This document shows positions 1 to 9,336 of a stretch of DNA of 64,000 bases, in pieces. The position numbers were made by a program, and so were the translations under genes. Position 1 is the stretch's first letter, and each line of letters opens with the position of its first letter. The DNA is from Flavobacteriaceae bacterium MAR_2010_188. GTDB lineage: Bacteria; Bacteroidota; Bacteroidia; Flavobacteriales; Flavobacteriaceae. The notes beneath the pieces are model-generated. The model was given only the letters and a program-made list of their open reading frames with translations, had not been told where the DNA came from and did no database searches. Location: NCBI GenBank assembly GCA_900104375.1, contig LT629302.1, positions 3,640,480-3,704,479 on the forward strand, written 5' to 3'.

Positions 1-337
1 AATTGTTTTCGGTAAGATCCCTGACCAATGCATTTCTAACTTGAGGATTTGTTTCTTTATAGGACTTAATTAAACTATCAACTAATTTTTTGTCAAATAC
101 CAGTTTATTGGCAGCCGTTTCAATTTCAGGATCGGTGGCACTTTCTGAAACATATATTTGCAATTCAGACACAGGCATAAGAGCTTTTTCAAAAATCAAA
201 GGTCTTTTTAGAGGTGGTGTTCCAAAAACAACCAATCCCTTCAATATTGGTATTTTTTCTGAAACCTCAATACCAATATGCCCACCACCGGAATTGCCAG
301 CGATTAAAGTATCGTCATCAATTCGGTTTAAAAGAGA
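1..337 (-). pseudogene. Alpha/beta hydrolase, N-terminally truncated remnant (runs off left edge)
   Basis: About 112 open minus-strand codons enter the left edge with no stop. The phrase DDDTLIAGNSGGGHIGIEV carries a GxSxG-type nucleophile elbow (GNSGG). It is followed by LKGLVVFGTPPL and a helical, charged tail, the order expected for an alpha/beta hydrolase after strand 5. The first third (oxyanion-hole strands) is missing. Upstream, the frame meets a TGA at 338-340 without any start codon, and recognisable hydrolase sequence ends near 319. The region where it stops is exactly where a broken gene of the opposite strand begins. I infer a dead gene fragment; substrate unknown. Its downstream end lies outside the window. 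Confidence 0.7.
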
Positions 338-549
338 TCACTACAATCAATTTAAAATTAGGAGCCAAATTGGGACGAACTTTTTATTTTAGATTCGAAA
401 TTGGACATGGTTTTGGAGATATTCCAGACCATTTTTTTGTAAGTAATGATTCGGGAGAAAATACTTATGAAGATATGCCGGATATTCCAAGCCTCTCCAC
501 TTCAGGAATTCCCGTGAACATCTTTGGAGTTGGTTTGGCGCTTTTTTAG
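322..549 (+). pseudogene. C-terminal remnant of an outer-membrane beta-barrel protein
   Basis: The frame reads FGLKEITTINLKLGAKLG, then alternating aromatic and small residues (RTFYFRFEIGHGFGD), and ends in GVGLALF with a terminal Phe. This is the signature of a Bacteroidota outer-membrane barrel. No start codon, signal peptide or promoter belongs to it: codons further upstream in the same frame read the antisense of the hydrolase fragment. I infer that only the last barrel strands of a plus-strand gene survive, joined head to head with the truncated hydrolase. The original function cannot be told. Confidence 0.55.
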
Positions 550-728
550 AATGTGAAGTTCACTAATCACAATTTGAAAAATTTTGGCAATTAAAAATTA
601 TGGAAAAAAGTCCTAAATTTTATCTAAAATCTGGTAATTATGGCTATTATAATATTGTTTGACCTAATTTGAATCAACAATGAATCGTTTTTGAATCTTA
701 ATTGATACTTTATTCCAAGAACAAAAAA

Positions 729-761
729 AAACCTCACAGGTCTTTGAGATCTGTGAGGTTT
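729..761 (-). terminator. Rho-independent terminator of pnp
   Basis: A 15-bp stem (one G-U pair) with a 3-nt loop; left arm AAACCTCACAGGTCT. Read on the minus strand it is followed directly by a run of seven U residues. It lies 26 bp beyond the pnp stop codon. Confidence 0.9.
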
Positions 762-786
762 GCAATTTAAAAGGTTTGAAATAGAA

Positions 787-3093
787 TCAATCGTCCTTTC
801 TATCTTCTCTTGGTTTTCTGTCACCACGATTATCATCTCGTCTACGATCACCACCGCCACGACTATCGCGTCCACGGTTGTCTCTAGAACCACCACGGCT
901 ATCACGACTGTCACGACCTCCGCCACGACTGTCACGGTTGTTATCTCTTGGTGGTCTTTCAGTATATCCTTCAGGTTTTGGCAAAACTGCCTTTCTTGAA
1001 ACTTTCTCTTTTCTAGTTCTAGAATCGATACCAAAGTATTTCACCTCAAAAACATCGCCCATGTTTACCACATCACTAACGTTTTCTGTTCTTTCCCAAG
1101 CAAGTTCCGAAACGTGAAGTAATACTTCATTTCCTGGAGCGTCTAAGTATTCAACAACAGCACCAAAATCAAGCATTTTTATTACTTTGACCTTGTAGAT
1201 GTCATTAACTACTGGTTTAAACGTAATCGAATCGATTTTCGCCAATACTTGGTCGATACCTTCTTGATTAGTACCTAAGATTTCAACAATACCTTCTTCC
1301 GTTACCGGATCTTCGTTGATTACGATTGTAGTCTTGGTTACTTTTTGTAATTCTTGAATCACTTTTCCACCTGGTCCAATCAATGCTCCGATAAATTCAT
1401 TTGGAATAGTTACAGTCACCATTTTTGGCGCATGTGCCTTAACATCGGCATTCGGCTTGGCGATTGTCTCAGTTAATTTCTTCAAGATATGAAGACGACC
1501 ATCTCTTGCTTGCTTAAGTGCCTTAACCATAATTTCATAGGAAAGTCCTTTGATCTTAATGTCCATTTGGCAAGCAGTGATACCATCTTCGGTACCAGTT
1601 ACTTTAAAGTCCATATCTCCTAAGTGATCTTCGTCACCAAGAATATCAGAAAGAACCGCGTATTTTCCGGTTTTTGCATCAGAAATCAATCCCATTGCAA
1701 TACCAGAAACTGGTTTTTTAAGTTGAACACCAGCATCCATCAAAGCCATAGTTCCTGAACAAACAGTTGCCATCGAAGATGAACCGTTACTTTCTAAAAC
1801 TTCACTTACAACTCTTACAGTATAAGGACAGTCCGCTGGAATTTGATTTTTTAAAGCTCTTTGAGCTAAGTTACCATGTCCAATCTCTCTTCTAGAAGTT
1901 CCTCTAATCGGTCTCGCTTCACCTGTAGAAAAAGGAGGGAAGTTATAATGAAGATAAAAAGTTTCTTCACCTTCAAACGATGGCATATCAATTTGGTTTG
2001 CTTCTCTAGAAGTTCCTAAAGTCACTGTCGCCAATGCCTGAGTTTCACCTCTTGTAAAAATGGCCGAACCATGGGTAGAAGGTAAATAATCTACCTCACA
2101 CCAAATTGGTCTGATTTCATCAGTTTTACGACCGTCTAGTCTAAGACCTTCATTCAAGGTCAAATCTCTAATTGCTGCCTTATTAGCCTTAGAATAATAT
2201 TTAGCGACCAAATCGCCGACTTCTTCGAACTCTTCTTCAGTGAAACTGGCGTTTATTTCTTGATGGACGTCACCAAATGCAGTACGTCGCTCATCTTTTG
2301 ACGAACCAGATTTTGCTATCTGGTAGACTTTATCATAAGCTAAATCATGAATTTTCTTAGATAAAGCTTCATCTTCAGCCTCGGTCTCATATTCTCGAAC
2401 TTCCTTGCGACCAACCGCATCGGCCAATCTCAATTGAGCCTCACATTGTTTCTTGATATGTTCGTGTGCAAATTTAATTGCTTCAACCATATCTTCTTCT
2501 GAGATTTCTCCCATTTCACCTTCAACCATCATAACAGAATCGAGGGATGCACCAATCATCATATCGAGATCGGACACTAATAATTGTGAACGGGTTGGGT
2601 TAATGATGAATTCGCCATTGATACGTCCTACTCTTGCTTCAGAGATAGCACATTCAAAAGGAAAATCCGAAAGTTGGATTGCTGCAGATGCTGCTAAACC
2701 AGCCATTGCATCTGGCATTACATCTTCGTCATGAGACATTAATTGAATCATCACCTGAGTTTCTGCGTGGTAATCTTTTGGGAAAAGTGGTCTTAATACC
2801 CTATCAACCAATCTCATAGTAAGCACTTCTCCGTCACTTGGTCTTGCTTCTCTTTTGAAGAAACCACCTGGATAGCGCCCTGAGGCGGCAAATTTTTCTC
2901 TATAGTCTACAGTTAAGGGTAGAAAATCTACCGCTGACTGTTGATAATTGGATACTACAGTACATAATAACATGCACTTTCCGGATTGAACGACAACAGA
3001 GCCGTGTGCCTGTTTAGCCAATTTCCCGGTTTCGATGGAAATTTCTCTTCCATCACCGAGGTCAATAACCTCTTTGAAAGTTTTTGGAATCAT
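787..3093 (-). CDS. pnp: Polyribonucleotide nucleotidyltransferase (PNPase)
   Basis: PNPase degrades RNA 3'->5' by phosphorolysis and acts in mRNA turnover. The 768 residues show two RNase PH-like halves (about 1-225 and 310-540), a KH domain with the GxxG loop IGPGGK near residue 570, and an S1 domain from about 625 ([10 protein letters not shown]). Beyond residue 710 is a roughly 55-residue tail rich in Arg, Gly, Asp and Ser with repeated RDSRGG phrases. It resembles a disordered RGG-type RNA-binding tail and is absent from classical enterobacterial PNPase. The gene lies downstream of rpsO on the same strand, the common rpsO-pnp order, but each has its own terminator-like hairpin. Assignment is secure; the tail's role is inferred. 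Confidence 0.97.
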   Translation of the reverse strand: MIPKTFKEVIDLGDGREISIETGKLAKQAHGSVVVQSGKCMLLCTVVSNYQQSAVDFLPLTVDYREKFAASGRYPGGFFKREARPSDGEVLTMRLVDRVLRPLFPKDYHAETQVMIQLMSHDEDVMPDAMAGLAASAAIQLSDFPFECAISEARVGRINGEFIINPTRSQLLVSDLDMMIGASLDSVMMVEGEMGEISEEDMVEAIKFAHEHIKKQCEAQLRLADAVGRKEVREYETEAEDEALSKKIHDLAYDKVYQIAKSGSSKDERRTAFGDVHQEINASFTEEEFEEVGDLVAKYYSKANKAAIRDLTLNEGLRLDGRKTDEIRPIWCEVDYLPSTHGSAIFTRGETQALATVTLGTSREANQIDMPSFEGEETFYLHYNFPPFSTGEARPIRGTSRREIGHGNLAQRALKNQIPADCPYTVRVVSEVLESNGSSSMATVCSGTMALMDAGVQLKKPVSGIAMGLISDAKTGKYAVLSDILGDEDHLGDMDFKVTGTEDGITACQMDIKIKGLSYEIMVKALKQARDGRLHILKKLTETIAKPNADVKAHAPKMVTVTIPNEFIGALIGPGGKVIQELQKVTKTTIVINEDPVTEEGIVEILGTNQEGIDQVLAKIDSITFKPVVNDIYKVKVIKMLDFGAVVEYLDAPGNEVLLHVSELAWERTENVSDVVNMGDVFEVKYFGIDSRTRKEKVSRKAVLPKPEGYTERPPRDNNRDSRGGGRDSRDSRGGSRDNRGRDSRGGGDRRRDDNRGDRKPREDRKDD

Positions 3094-3121
3094 AAATTTA
3101 AATTCTAATTAAACATTGGTT

Positions 3122-3205
3122 CCCGCCTTACCGGACGGACAGGGTTGTGTGTTGTAGTTGTTGTGTTACCAATGAAAAACCTTTAGTCCCGGACTGGATT
3201 CGGGA
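3122..3205. repeat. Extragenic palindromes plus short TTG-rich heptad stretch
   Basis: A CCCGCC...CGGAC...AGGG motif (3122-3144) is followed by TTG-rich units in 7-nt phase (3145-3165). After that comes a small palindrome TCCCGGA-CTGGA-TTCGGGA (3187-3205). Closely related modules recur upstream of mpl and between rpsJ and rplC, so this spacer appears to carry REP-like repeat DNA. Nothing coding was seen. Confidence 0.55.
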
Positions 3206-3263
3206 TCTAGCTTCTTTAATGTGCGGTTTAGGCTCGGCACGGTGAGCATATTGTAAAAAGAAA

Positions 3264-3283
3264 ACCACGCTTAAAAGCGTGGT
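3264..3283 (-). terminator. Rho-independent terminator of rpsO
   Basis: Stem ACCACGCTT / AAGCGTGGT (9 bp) lies 12 bp past the rpsO stop. Read on the minus strand it is followed by a U-rich run (UUUCUUUUU). It would separate rpsO from most pnp transcription. Confidence 0.85.
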
Positions 3284-3295
3284 CTTCATAAGATT

Positions 3296-3565
3296 TTATT
3301 TTCTTAATCCTAATTCTTTGACGATAGCACGATATCTTAAGACATCCTTTTTGGTCAAGTAATCAAGTAAACTTCTTCTTTTACCAACCAATTTCACCAA
3401 TGATCTTTCTGTATTATAATCTTTACGATTTTTTTTAAGATGCTCGGTTAGGTGATTGATTCTGTGCGTAAATAACGCGATTTGTCCTTCTGCAGATCCG
3501 GTGTTGTTCTTATCTTCACCATACTTTTCGAAGATTTCTGATTTTTTCTCTTTTGTTAAATACAT
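3296..3565 (-). CDS. rpsO: 30S ribosomal protein uS15
   Basis: The 89-residue product has normal S15 length. It shows the conserved features GSAEGQIALFTHRINHLTEHL, here cited as the GSAEGQI and RINHLTEHL segments, and the C-terminal block KRRSLLDYLTKKD. S15 binds the central domain of 16S rRNA and helps form bridges to the large subunit. It sits upstream of pnp, as in many bacteria. A TATATTTG -7 element precedes it and a terminator hairpin follows it. The ATG start matches the family (MYLTKEKK). Confidence 0.98.
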   Translation of the reverse strand: MYLTKEKKSEIFEKYGEDKNNTGSAEGQIALFTHRINHLTEHLKKNRKDYNTERSLVKLVGKRRSLLDYLTKKDVLRYRAIVKELGLRK

Positions 3566-3618
3566 TCCAATATTTATTTAAATGATTTTTATGTATTGAA
3601 AGTTTTTCTTTCAAGCGG

Positions 3619-3626
3619 CAAATATA
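3619..3626 (-). promoter_or_regulatory. Candidate -7 promoter element for rpsO
   Basis: Minus-strand TATATTTG matches the Bacteroidota -7 consensus TAnnTTTG and sits about 54 bp upstream of the rpsO ATG. No clear TTTG -33 box was found at the usual spacing. Confidence 0.5.
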
Positions 3627-3735
3627 ATAATAATTAAGCATTTACTATCGTTATTGGATTATTGTTGCGCATTTTATGAAACATTTAAGTTCCAAAATAG
3701 TCACTACAGAAAATTATTAAACTTTAAATCGCCCT

Positions 3736-4575
3736 ATGAATACTCCTCCATTTAAAAATGTTTTTTGGTCAATTTGCTTATTGACTTTTATATTATGTGT
3801 GAGTTGCTCAGAAGACAATAATACTAATGACGAACCTCAAACCGATGTCTCGGACATTATATTGGCACTACAAGTAGATGAAATTGAAACATTGACTGCA
3901 GATTTTATCATCGCAGCCTTCCAAATTCAGCAAGCCTCAGAGGTCAATAGAACGTCGGAAAGATTGACGGACTTGCCCAACTGTATTAATGTTACCATTA
4001 TGACAGAACAGAATTCTCGTGAAATAAAGCTCGATTTTGGCAGCGGTTGTGCAACCAATGGGCATGAAATAAGAGGAAGTTTAAATATTTCATACACAAT
4101 CAACCCCGATGACACAGATATTGTGATTACCGCAGATTCAGACAACTTTTATATTGACGGTAGGTTGATAGAAGGTACTAGAACGATTTTAAGAGAATTG
4201 ATTAATGGTGAAGATGCTCCAAGATACACTCACACCTCAAATATCCAAGTCACTTCACCAAATGGTTTCGTAGCCCAACGCGAAGGGGTAATTATAAGGG
4301 ATTGGGTTGAAGGTTATGAAACTGCAGATTTAAGTGATAATGTGGTTGAAATATCAGGCAACTGGACGATAACTTTTCCTAATGGAAATGAGCATTTTTA
4401 TGAAGTTCTCTCTGCATTAAGACATGAATATGATTGTCCGTATTTTGTCAGCGGTGAAGTGCTGGTAAAACGCACCTATTTCGGTGGAATCTTAGATTTT
4501 GGAACAGATGAATGTGATAATCGCGCCACCTTTACTTTTAATGATGGAGAGGTAAGGGATATAACCTTGAATTAA
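3736..4575 (+). CDS. Putative secreted lipoprotein of unknown function
   Basis: The 279-residue product opens with a hydrophobic signal segment (FWSICLLTFILCVSCSED). It ends in a lipobox-like VSC|S followed by acidic and Asn residues, as in Bacteroidota lipoproteins. The rest lacks membrane segments and looks beta-rich, with two cysteine pairs (PNCINV/SGCATNG and YDCPYF/DECDNRA). The C-terminal part (SGEVLVKRTYFGGILDFG, ATFTFNDGE) recalls families that measure or bind at the cell surface, but I do not recognise a named domain. It stands alone, divergent from rpsO, and converges on accD with only 3 bp between the stops. Function unknown. Confidence 0.7.
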   Translation: MNTPPFKNVFWSICLLTFILCVSCSEDNNTNDEPQTDVSDIILALQVDEIETLTADFIIAAFQIQQASEVNRTSERLTDLPNCINVTIMTEQNSREIKLDFGSGCATNGHEIRGSLNISYTINPDDTDIVITADSDNFYIDGRLIEGTRTILRELINGEDAPRYTHTSNIQVTSPNGFVAQREGVIIRDWVEGYETADLSDNVVEISGNWTITFPNGNEHFYEVLSALRHEYDCPYFVSGEVLVKRTYFGGILDFGTDECDNRATFTFNDGEVRDITLN

Positions 4576-4578
4576 ATA

Positions 4579-5436
4579 TTATTCTCTTATCGGATTATTA
4601 GAAATCAAATCTAGATATAGATTAATCTTATGCTTAAGATCTTTTCTATGGGTGATAAAATCCAAGAACCCGTGTTCTAACAAAAATTCTGCAGTTTGGA
4701 AGCCATCCGGTAATTCTTGACCAGTTGTATCTCTAACAACTCTTGGACCAGCAAAACCGATTAATGCTCCCGGTTCACTGATGTTAATATCGCCAAGCAT
4801 GGCAAAAGATGCCGTGGTTCCTCCCGTAGTAGGATCAGTACATAAGGAGATATAAGGAATCTGTGCCTCGGCAAGTTGTGCCAGTTTGGCCGCGGTTTTT
4901 GCCAACTGCATCAATGAGAGCGCAGCTTCCATCATACGAGCGCCACCAGATTTAGAGATTACCACTAGTGGTATATTATTTTTTAAGGAATAGTTTGCTG
5001 CTCGAGCAATTTTTTCGCCAACCACGCTCCCCATAGATCCGCCAATAAAAGTGAAATCCATACAGGCCACAACGATATCGTTGCCCATCGACTTACCAAC
5101 TGCGGTCCTAACCGCATCATTAAGTTTGGTTTTATCTTGTGCTGCTTTTAAACGGTCTGGATATTTTTTGGTGTCTTCGAATTTTAACGGGTCTTTAGAG
5201 GTTAAACCAGCATCTAGTTCCTTAAACTTATTCTCGTCAAAAAGAATCTGAAAGTATTCCTTGCTTCCTATCCTAACGTGGTAACCATCTTCTGGACTAA
5301 CATAGAAATTCTTTTCTAGCTCGTCCGTGTCAATAATCTTTCCTGTTGGGGATTTGTACCAAAGGCCTTTTGGGGTGTCTTTTTTTTCTTCGGTGCTTGT
5401 GGTAATTCCTTTAGTCTTTCTTTTGAACCAGGACAT
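4579..5436 (-). CDS. accD: Acetyl-CoA carboxylase carboxyltransferase subunit beta
   Basis: AccD forms, with AccA, the carboxyltransferase that moves CO2 from biotin to acetyl-CoA, giving malonyl-CoA for fatty acid synthesis. The crotonase-fold core is clear: [24 protein letters not shown] and [12 protein letters not shown]. The N-terminus aligns with the zinc ribbon (MSWFKRK..., [27 protein letters not shown]), but the four metal-binding cysteines of the E. coli protein are replaced by Ser29, a gap, Ser47 and Asp50. I recall similar cysteine-free N-termini in other flavobacteria, so this is probably a lineage trait. The gene is 50 bp downstream of fbaA on the same strand. Confidence 0.95.
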   Translation of the reverse strand: MSWFKRKTKGITTSTEEKKDTPKGLWYKSPTGKIIDTDELEKNFYVSPEDGYHVRIGSKEYFQILFDENKFKELDAGLTSKDPLKFEDTKKYPDRLKAAQDKTKLNDAVRTAVGKSMGNDIVVACMDFTFIGGSMGSVVGEKIARAANYSLKNNIPLVVISKSGGARMMEAALSLMQLAKTAAKLAQLAEAQIPYISLCTDPTTGGTTASFAMLGDINISEPGALIGFAGPRVVRDTTGQELPDGFQTAEFLLEHGFLDFITHRKDLKHKINLYLDLISNNPIRE

Positions 5437-5486
5437 ATTGATCTACGATTTTAGATTCTCAAAAATTTACAGTTGATTTCGGTAAG

Positions 5487-6554
5487 TTAGAGCGTGTTTA
5501 CGTTGTTAAGGTCTTCAAATGCTTTTTCTAATCTTTCAACGAAAGATTCTTCACCTTTTCTTAACCAAACACGTGGATCGTAATATTTTTTATTAGGGAC
5601 GTCGTCTCCTTCAGGATTACCTATTTGTGCTTGTAAAAAGTCTTTTTTATCTTGAATATAATCTCTAACCCCGGTCAAAAATGCATATTGCATATCGGTA
5701 TCGATATTCATCTTTATAACACCATAACCAATAGCTTCACGAATTTCTTCAACCGTAGAGCCCGAACCACCATGAAATACAAAATCGATATGATTTTGTT
5801 TCACGCCATATTTTTTAGTAATGTGGTCTTGGGAATTTCTAAGGATTTTAGGCGTCAACTTAACGTTACCTGGCTTATAAACTCCATGAACGTTTCCAAA
5901 AGCAGCAGCGATTGTAAATTGATCACTGATTTTGCTTAATTCTTCGTAAGCGTAAGCAACTTCTTCTGGTTGGGTATATAATTTTGAATCGTCTACATCA
6001 GAATTATCAACACCATCTTCTTCACCTCCAGTAATTCCTAATTCAATTTCTAGGGTCATCCCCATCTTGCTCATCCTTTTAAGGTAGGTTTTGCAGATTT
6101 CTATATTCTCTTCTATCGGTTCTTCAGAAAGATCCAACATATGAGAACTGTAAAGAGGCTTGCCTTTTTCTTTAAAATACTCTTCGCTAGCGTCTAACAA
6201 ACCATCTATCCAAGGCAATAATTTCTTTGCGCAATGATCTGTGTGCAATATAACTGGTACACCGTATGCTTCAGCTAACAAATGAACATGCTTAGCCCCA
6301 GCAATACCGCCGGCAATTGCAGCCTTTTGGTTTTCGTTGCTTAGTGCTTTACCAGCATTAAACTGTGCGCCACCATTAGAAAATTGAATGATAACCGGTG
6401 CATTTAATTTAGCAGCAGTTTCTAAGACCGCATTTACAGTATTGGACCCAATAACATTTACAGCAGGTAACGCAAACCCTTTTTCCTTTGCAAGTTTAAA
6501 AATCGCTTGAACTTCATTTCCAGTGGCTACACCTGCTTTTATATTATGTGACAT
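5487..6554 (-). CDS. fbaA: Class II fructose-bisphosphate aldolase
   Basis: This metal-dependent aldolase cleaves or forms fructose 1,6-bisphosphate in glycolysis and gluconeogenesis. The 355 residues match the class IIA length of the E. coli enzyme. Visible features are the start of the barrel (FALPAVNVIGSNTVNAV), the metal/catalytic segment HTDHCAKK with Asp106 and His107, and the second metal site FHGGSGS. The substrate loop NIDTDMQYAF follows. The ATG at MSHNIKAG follows a good -7 element by about 30 bp. It is likely co-transcribed with accD. Confidence 0.96.
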   Translation of the reverse strand: MSHNIKAGVATGNEVQAIFKLAKEKGFALPAVNVIGSNTVNAVLETAAKLNAPVIIQFSNGGAQFNAGKALSNENQKAAIAGGIAGAKHVHLLAEAYGVPVILHTDHCAKKLLPWIDGLLDASEEYFKEKGKPLYSSHMLDLSEEPIEENIEICKTYLKRMSKMGMTLEIELGITGGEEDGVDNSDVDDSKLYTQPEEVAYAYEELSKISDQFTIAAAFGNVHGVYKPGNVKLTPKILRNSQDHITKKYGVKQNHIDFVFHGGSGSTVEEIREAIGYGVIKMNIDTDMQYAFLTGVRDYIQDKKDFLQAQIGNPEGDDVPNKKYYDPRVWLRKGEESFVERLEKAFEDLNNVNTL

Positions 6555-6585
6555 GTTATGGTCTTAGTTGATTAAAATAGTTTGT

Positions 6586-6593
6586 CAAAAATA
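6586..6593 (-). promoter_or_regulatory. Candidate -7 promoter element for fbaA
   Basis: Minus-strand TATTTTTG fits TAnnTTTG and lies 31 bp upstream of the fbaA start codon. The -33 box is not obvious. Confidence 0.55.
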
Positions 6594-6690
6594 ACGAATT
6601 TTTTATTGAAATCAGCCCCCACTAAGGTTGCAGTTTATGAAGTCTTTAAAAGCAAGCGGCCTAAAGAAGTCCTTATTCTGGCTATGAGAA

Positions 6691-9216
6691 TTAAAATGGA
6701 TAGTTGATACCAATATTATATACCGCGCTACCAAACTTATAATCCTTAAACCAGCGAGAACCCAAATCGTAGGCCGGATTGTAGGTCTTAAAACCAATAT
6801 CTCCCCTCAATACAAAATAGTTGAAATCGTATCGCAGTCCAAACCCGGTGCCTACCGCAATATCCCGAAGAGAGCCTAAACCATCAAAGGTTGCGGCATC
6901 GTCGATAACGTCATCAAAAACATTCCAAATGTTTCCGATATCTACGAAAAGTGCACCATTTAATGGGCCGAGTAGATTGAATCTTTGTTCTATACTTGCC
7001 ATAAGCTTCAGATTAGCTTCATTGAATTCGTTAGTATTTTTACTACTTCCTGGACCTAAAGTAAATGCTGACCAAGCGCGGTTGTCATTTGGTCCACCTG
7101 CAAAGAAACTTTTTGCAAATGGGATGTTGGTAGAATTTCCATAAGGAACTGCAATCCCCAAATAGGTTCTAAATGCGAAAATATTTTTGTTGCCAAGGTT
7201 ATAATACTTCACGTAATCTATCTCTGTTTTGGCATACTGTGAAAATGCTACTCCAAAAACTTGGTATCGGTCACTTGCGTCTTTCTTTATGTTGAAAACT
7301 CCCGCCAAGTTTGAAAGTAAATTTCCTGCCAACTCCAGTCTTACCCTAAAAATTGAAAAATCATCGTCAAAAAGGTTGTCCCGTTTATCCTTTACAAAAC
7401 TAAAATTTGAAGCGAATATCAAGTTGTCTTCCGTAAGTCGGTCTTTCCTTTGGCTAATATTGCTCACACTGATATAGCGATCGTCGTTTGGTTGTAAATT
7501 TGTATTATTGCTTAGGACATCATTAATAAAAAAGTTAGCACCAGTTGGGATACTAAGGGTTTGGTCATCGGGTATATAACCAATTTGGGTAGCAATTTGG
7601 TTGAGGCGGCTAAAGGAGTTTTGATAGACTCCAAAATAATTGGCGACGTTGAGATTCTTTACATATTGAACATTAAAAATATCCGTGTTTAAACTTACCG
7701 ATTTGGTAGGTTTCCAGTTATAATTAAAACTTCCGGTGAAGGATTGCTTATCGAGTCCGATATTACGTTGTGCCGATGCTGCCAAGGTGATTCTTGTGTT
7801 TGGCGACATATATTTCGGGATGATTTTATCGGTATTAAACGGCGAAAAAATCCTTGGAAATATCAACTTCATATTAGCCCCAATTTCGTTTATGTCAAAA
7901 AACTGGTCGTTGGGAATCGCTGCGTCCTTAGAACTACCAATAGAACCTATAGCCGACACTTCTAAATTTTCGGCTCCTCTAAAAATATTTCTGATGTTGA
8001 GACCCGTACTAAATGAGAAACCAATCGTTTGAATATTACTTTGTGTGACATCGAAGTTAAAGCCTAGGTTATATTTCTTTTTAGGAGATAAGAAGATATT
8101 ATAGGTCAAGGTAGTATCGGCATTTTCTGTAGCCTCGATAGATGGATAATTAAAAGTATTAAGTTCGCTCAGATAACGCGCCGTCCGTGTGATGTTAATA
8201 TTTCTATAGACATCATCTTTTGCCAAAAATATGGCGTCGGCTAAAGCCTTGGGACGATAACGCAGTTTATCGTAAGTGTAAATATGGTAGCCATTGTATG
8301 AAACCGAATCCTTTATTGATAGGTTGCGATTTTCGTAAGTGTAATCCGGATATACATTTACATCTTTTATTTTCCAGATCTTGAAGGGCACTCTTTCAGT
8401 TGAATCGCCGACCCTTATCGCGCGATTGTTGATGATTAAGGTTGAATTTACCTTGTGGTCCAATCCAATGGTGTCAATTTCAAAAAGAACATTGTCTTCC
8501 TGAAAATGATATAGACCAGAATTTCTTAATGAAGTTGTGATTCTTTCACGCTCATTTTCAAAATTATCTTCCTTATATGGTTCTCCTTTTTTAATTAGTG
8601 AACCACCTTCAATCTTAGTGTAAAGTGAATCTACTATTGGAGTGTAAATGATTTTAGTAATGGTGTCCAGAAGATGTGGTTGGCCGGTTTCAATATTATA
8701 GATAACCTTTGCTTTAAGAGAATCTTCAGCAGTAATCTCATAGGACGTTTGGGCGTCAAAATACCCAACACTAAAATAATATTTCCGCATCAAAACGGCA
8801 GAACGTTCGGCTTTGTTCTCGTCAATAATCGCTGGTGCTTCCCCCGTTCTCTTTAACCAAGAATTGAAATTTTTCTTTGAATTTATTAAAGCTTCATACT
8901 GTTTCTCTGAGAGAAAATTTTTGAGTCCAGTTTTTGGGTCGTCCGGATTTCGATATTTTGCTTGAAGAATAGAATCGATATTAGGACGAGCCAGATTGTA
9001 GAGATGCAATCTTATCGGTACGCCAAGAAGTTTGCCGTTGGGCTTCTGATAAATTAAACTGCTAACTTTTTCAGAATTATCCTTTTTGTCATTTACCAAA
9101 ACGGTATTGTCCGTCAGTAACCGTTCCCCTTCGTTTACACGTTTTAGAACATTACACGAAAAAAACAGTATGCAAATAGAAATTAGAAAAGTCGATCTAA
9201 TAAATGGATAACCCAA
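6691..9216 (-). CDS. tamL: TamL-like Omp85 family outer-membrane lipoprotein
   Basis: The 841-residue protein begins with a lipoprotein signal (ISICILFFSC|N). It continues with POTRA-like repeats (for example IETGQPHLLDTITKI and FKIWKIKDVNVYPDY) and ends with a 16-strand-type Omp85 barrel finishing in GINYPF. The barrel includes the FFAGGPNDNRAWSAF phrase that corresponds to the conserved Omp85 lid-lock loop. Bacteroidota TamL is the lipidated counterpart of proteobacterial TamA and works with TamB in outer-membrane biogenesis. No tamB lies beside it here. A TAAATTTG element sits 29 bp upstream. BamA-type function cannot be excluded, but the lipobox favours TamL. Confidence 0.85.
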   Translation of the reverse strand: MGYPFIRSTFLISICILFFSCNVLKRVNEGERLLTDNTVLVNDKKDNSEKVSSLIYQKPNGKLLGVPIRLHLYNLARPNIDSILQAKYRNPDDPKTGLKNFLSEKQYEALINSKKNFNSWLKRTGEAPAIIDENKAERSAVLMRKYYFSVGYFDAQTSYEITAEDSLKAKVIYNIETGQPHLLDTITKIIYTPIVDSLYTKIEGGSLIKKGEPYKEDNFENERERITTSLRNSGLYHFQEDNVLFEIDTIGLDHKVNSTLIINNRAIRVGDSTERVPFKIWKIKDVNVYPDYTYENRNLSIKDSVSYNGYHIYTYDKLRYRPKALADAIFLAKDDVYRNINITRTARYLSELNTFNYPSIEATENADTTLTYNIFLSPKKKYNLGFNFDVTQSNIQTIGFSFSTGLNIRNIFRGAENLEVSAIGSIGSSKDAAIPNDQFFDINEIGANMKLIFPRIFSPFNTDKIIPKYMSPNTRITLAASAQRNIGLDKQSFTGSFNYNWKPTKSVSLNTDIFNVQYVKNLNVANYFGVYQNSFSRLNQIATQIGYIPDDQTLSIPTGANFFINDVLSNNTNLQPNDDRYISVSNISQRKDRLTEDNLIFASNFSFVKDKRDNLFDDDFSIFRVRLELAGNLLSNLAGVFNIKKDASDRYQVFGVAFSQYAKTEIDYVKYYNLGNKNIFAFRTYLGIAVPYGNSTNIPFAKSFFAGGPNDNRAWSAFTLGPGSSKNTNEFNEANLKLMASIEQRFNLLGPLNGALFVDIGNIWNVFDDVIDDAATFDGLGSLRDIAVGTGFGLRYDFNYFVLRGDIGFKTYNPAYDLGSRWFKDYKFGSAVYNIGINYPF

Positions 9217-9244
9217 GACAGAATTTTTAATTTTTGATCAGAGC

Positions 9245-9252
9245 CAAATTTA
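9245..9252 (-). promoter_or_regulatory. Candidate -7 promoter element for tamL
   Basis: Minus-strand TAAATTTG, a full match to TAnnTTTG, 29 bp upstream of the tamL ATG. A TTG further upstream (9277-9279) could act as a weak -33 box with a long spacer. Confidence 0.55.
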
Positions 9253-9336
9253 CTTTTTTTAGAACTAACCGCTCCACAATTATTAGTCCAAAAAAGTATT
9301 ACTTTGTATGGTATTAACAAATGTAATCACAATTGA

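Noticed and set aside
624-1034. Minus-strand and plus-strand frames rich in Val, Thr and Ile over the pnp 3' end
   Set aside because: They are out-of-frame readings of the repetitive RGG-coding tail of pnp; no start context or homology.
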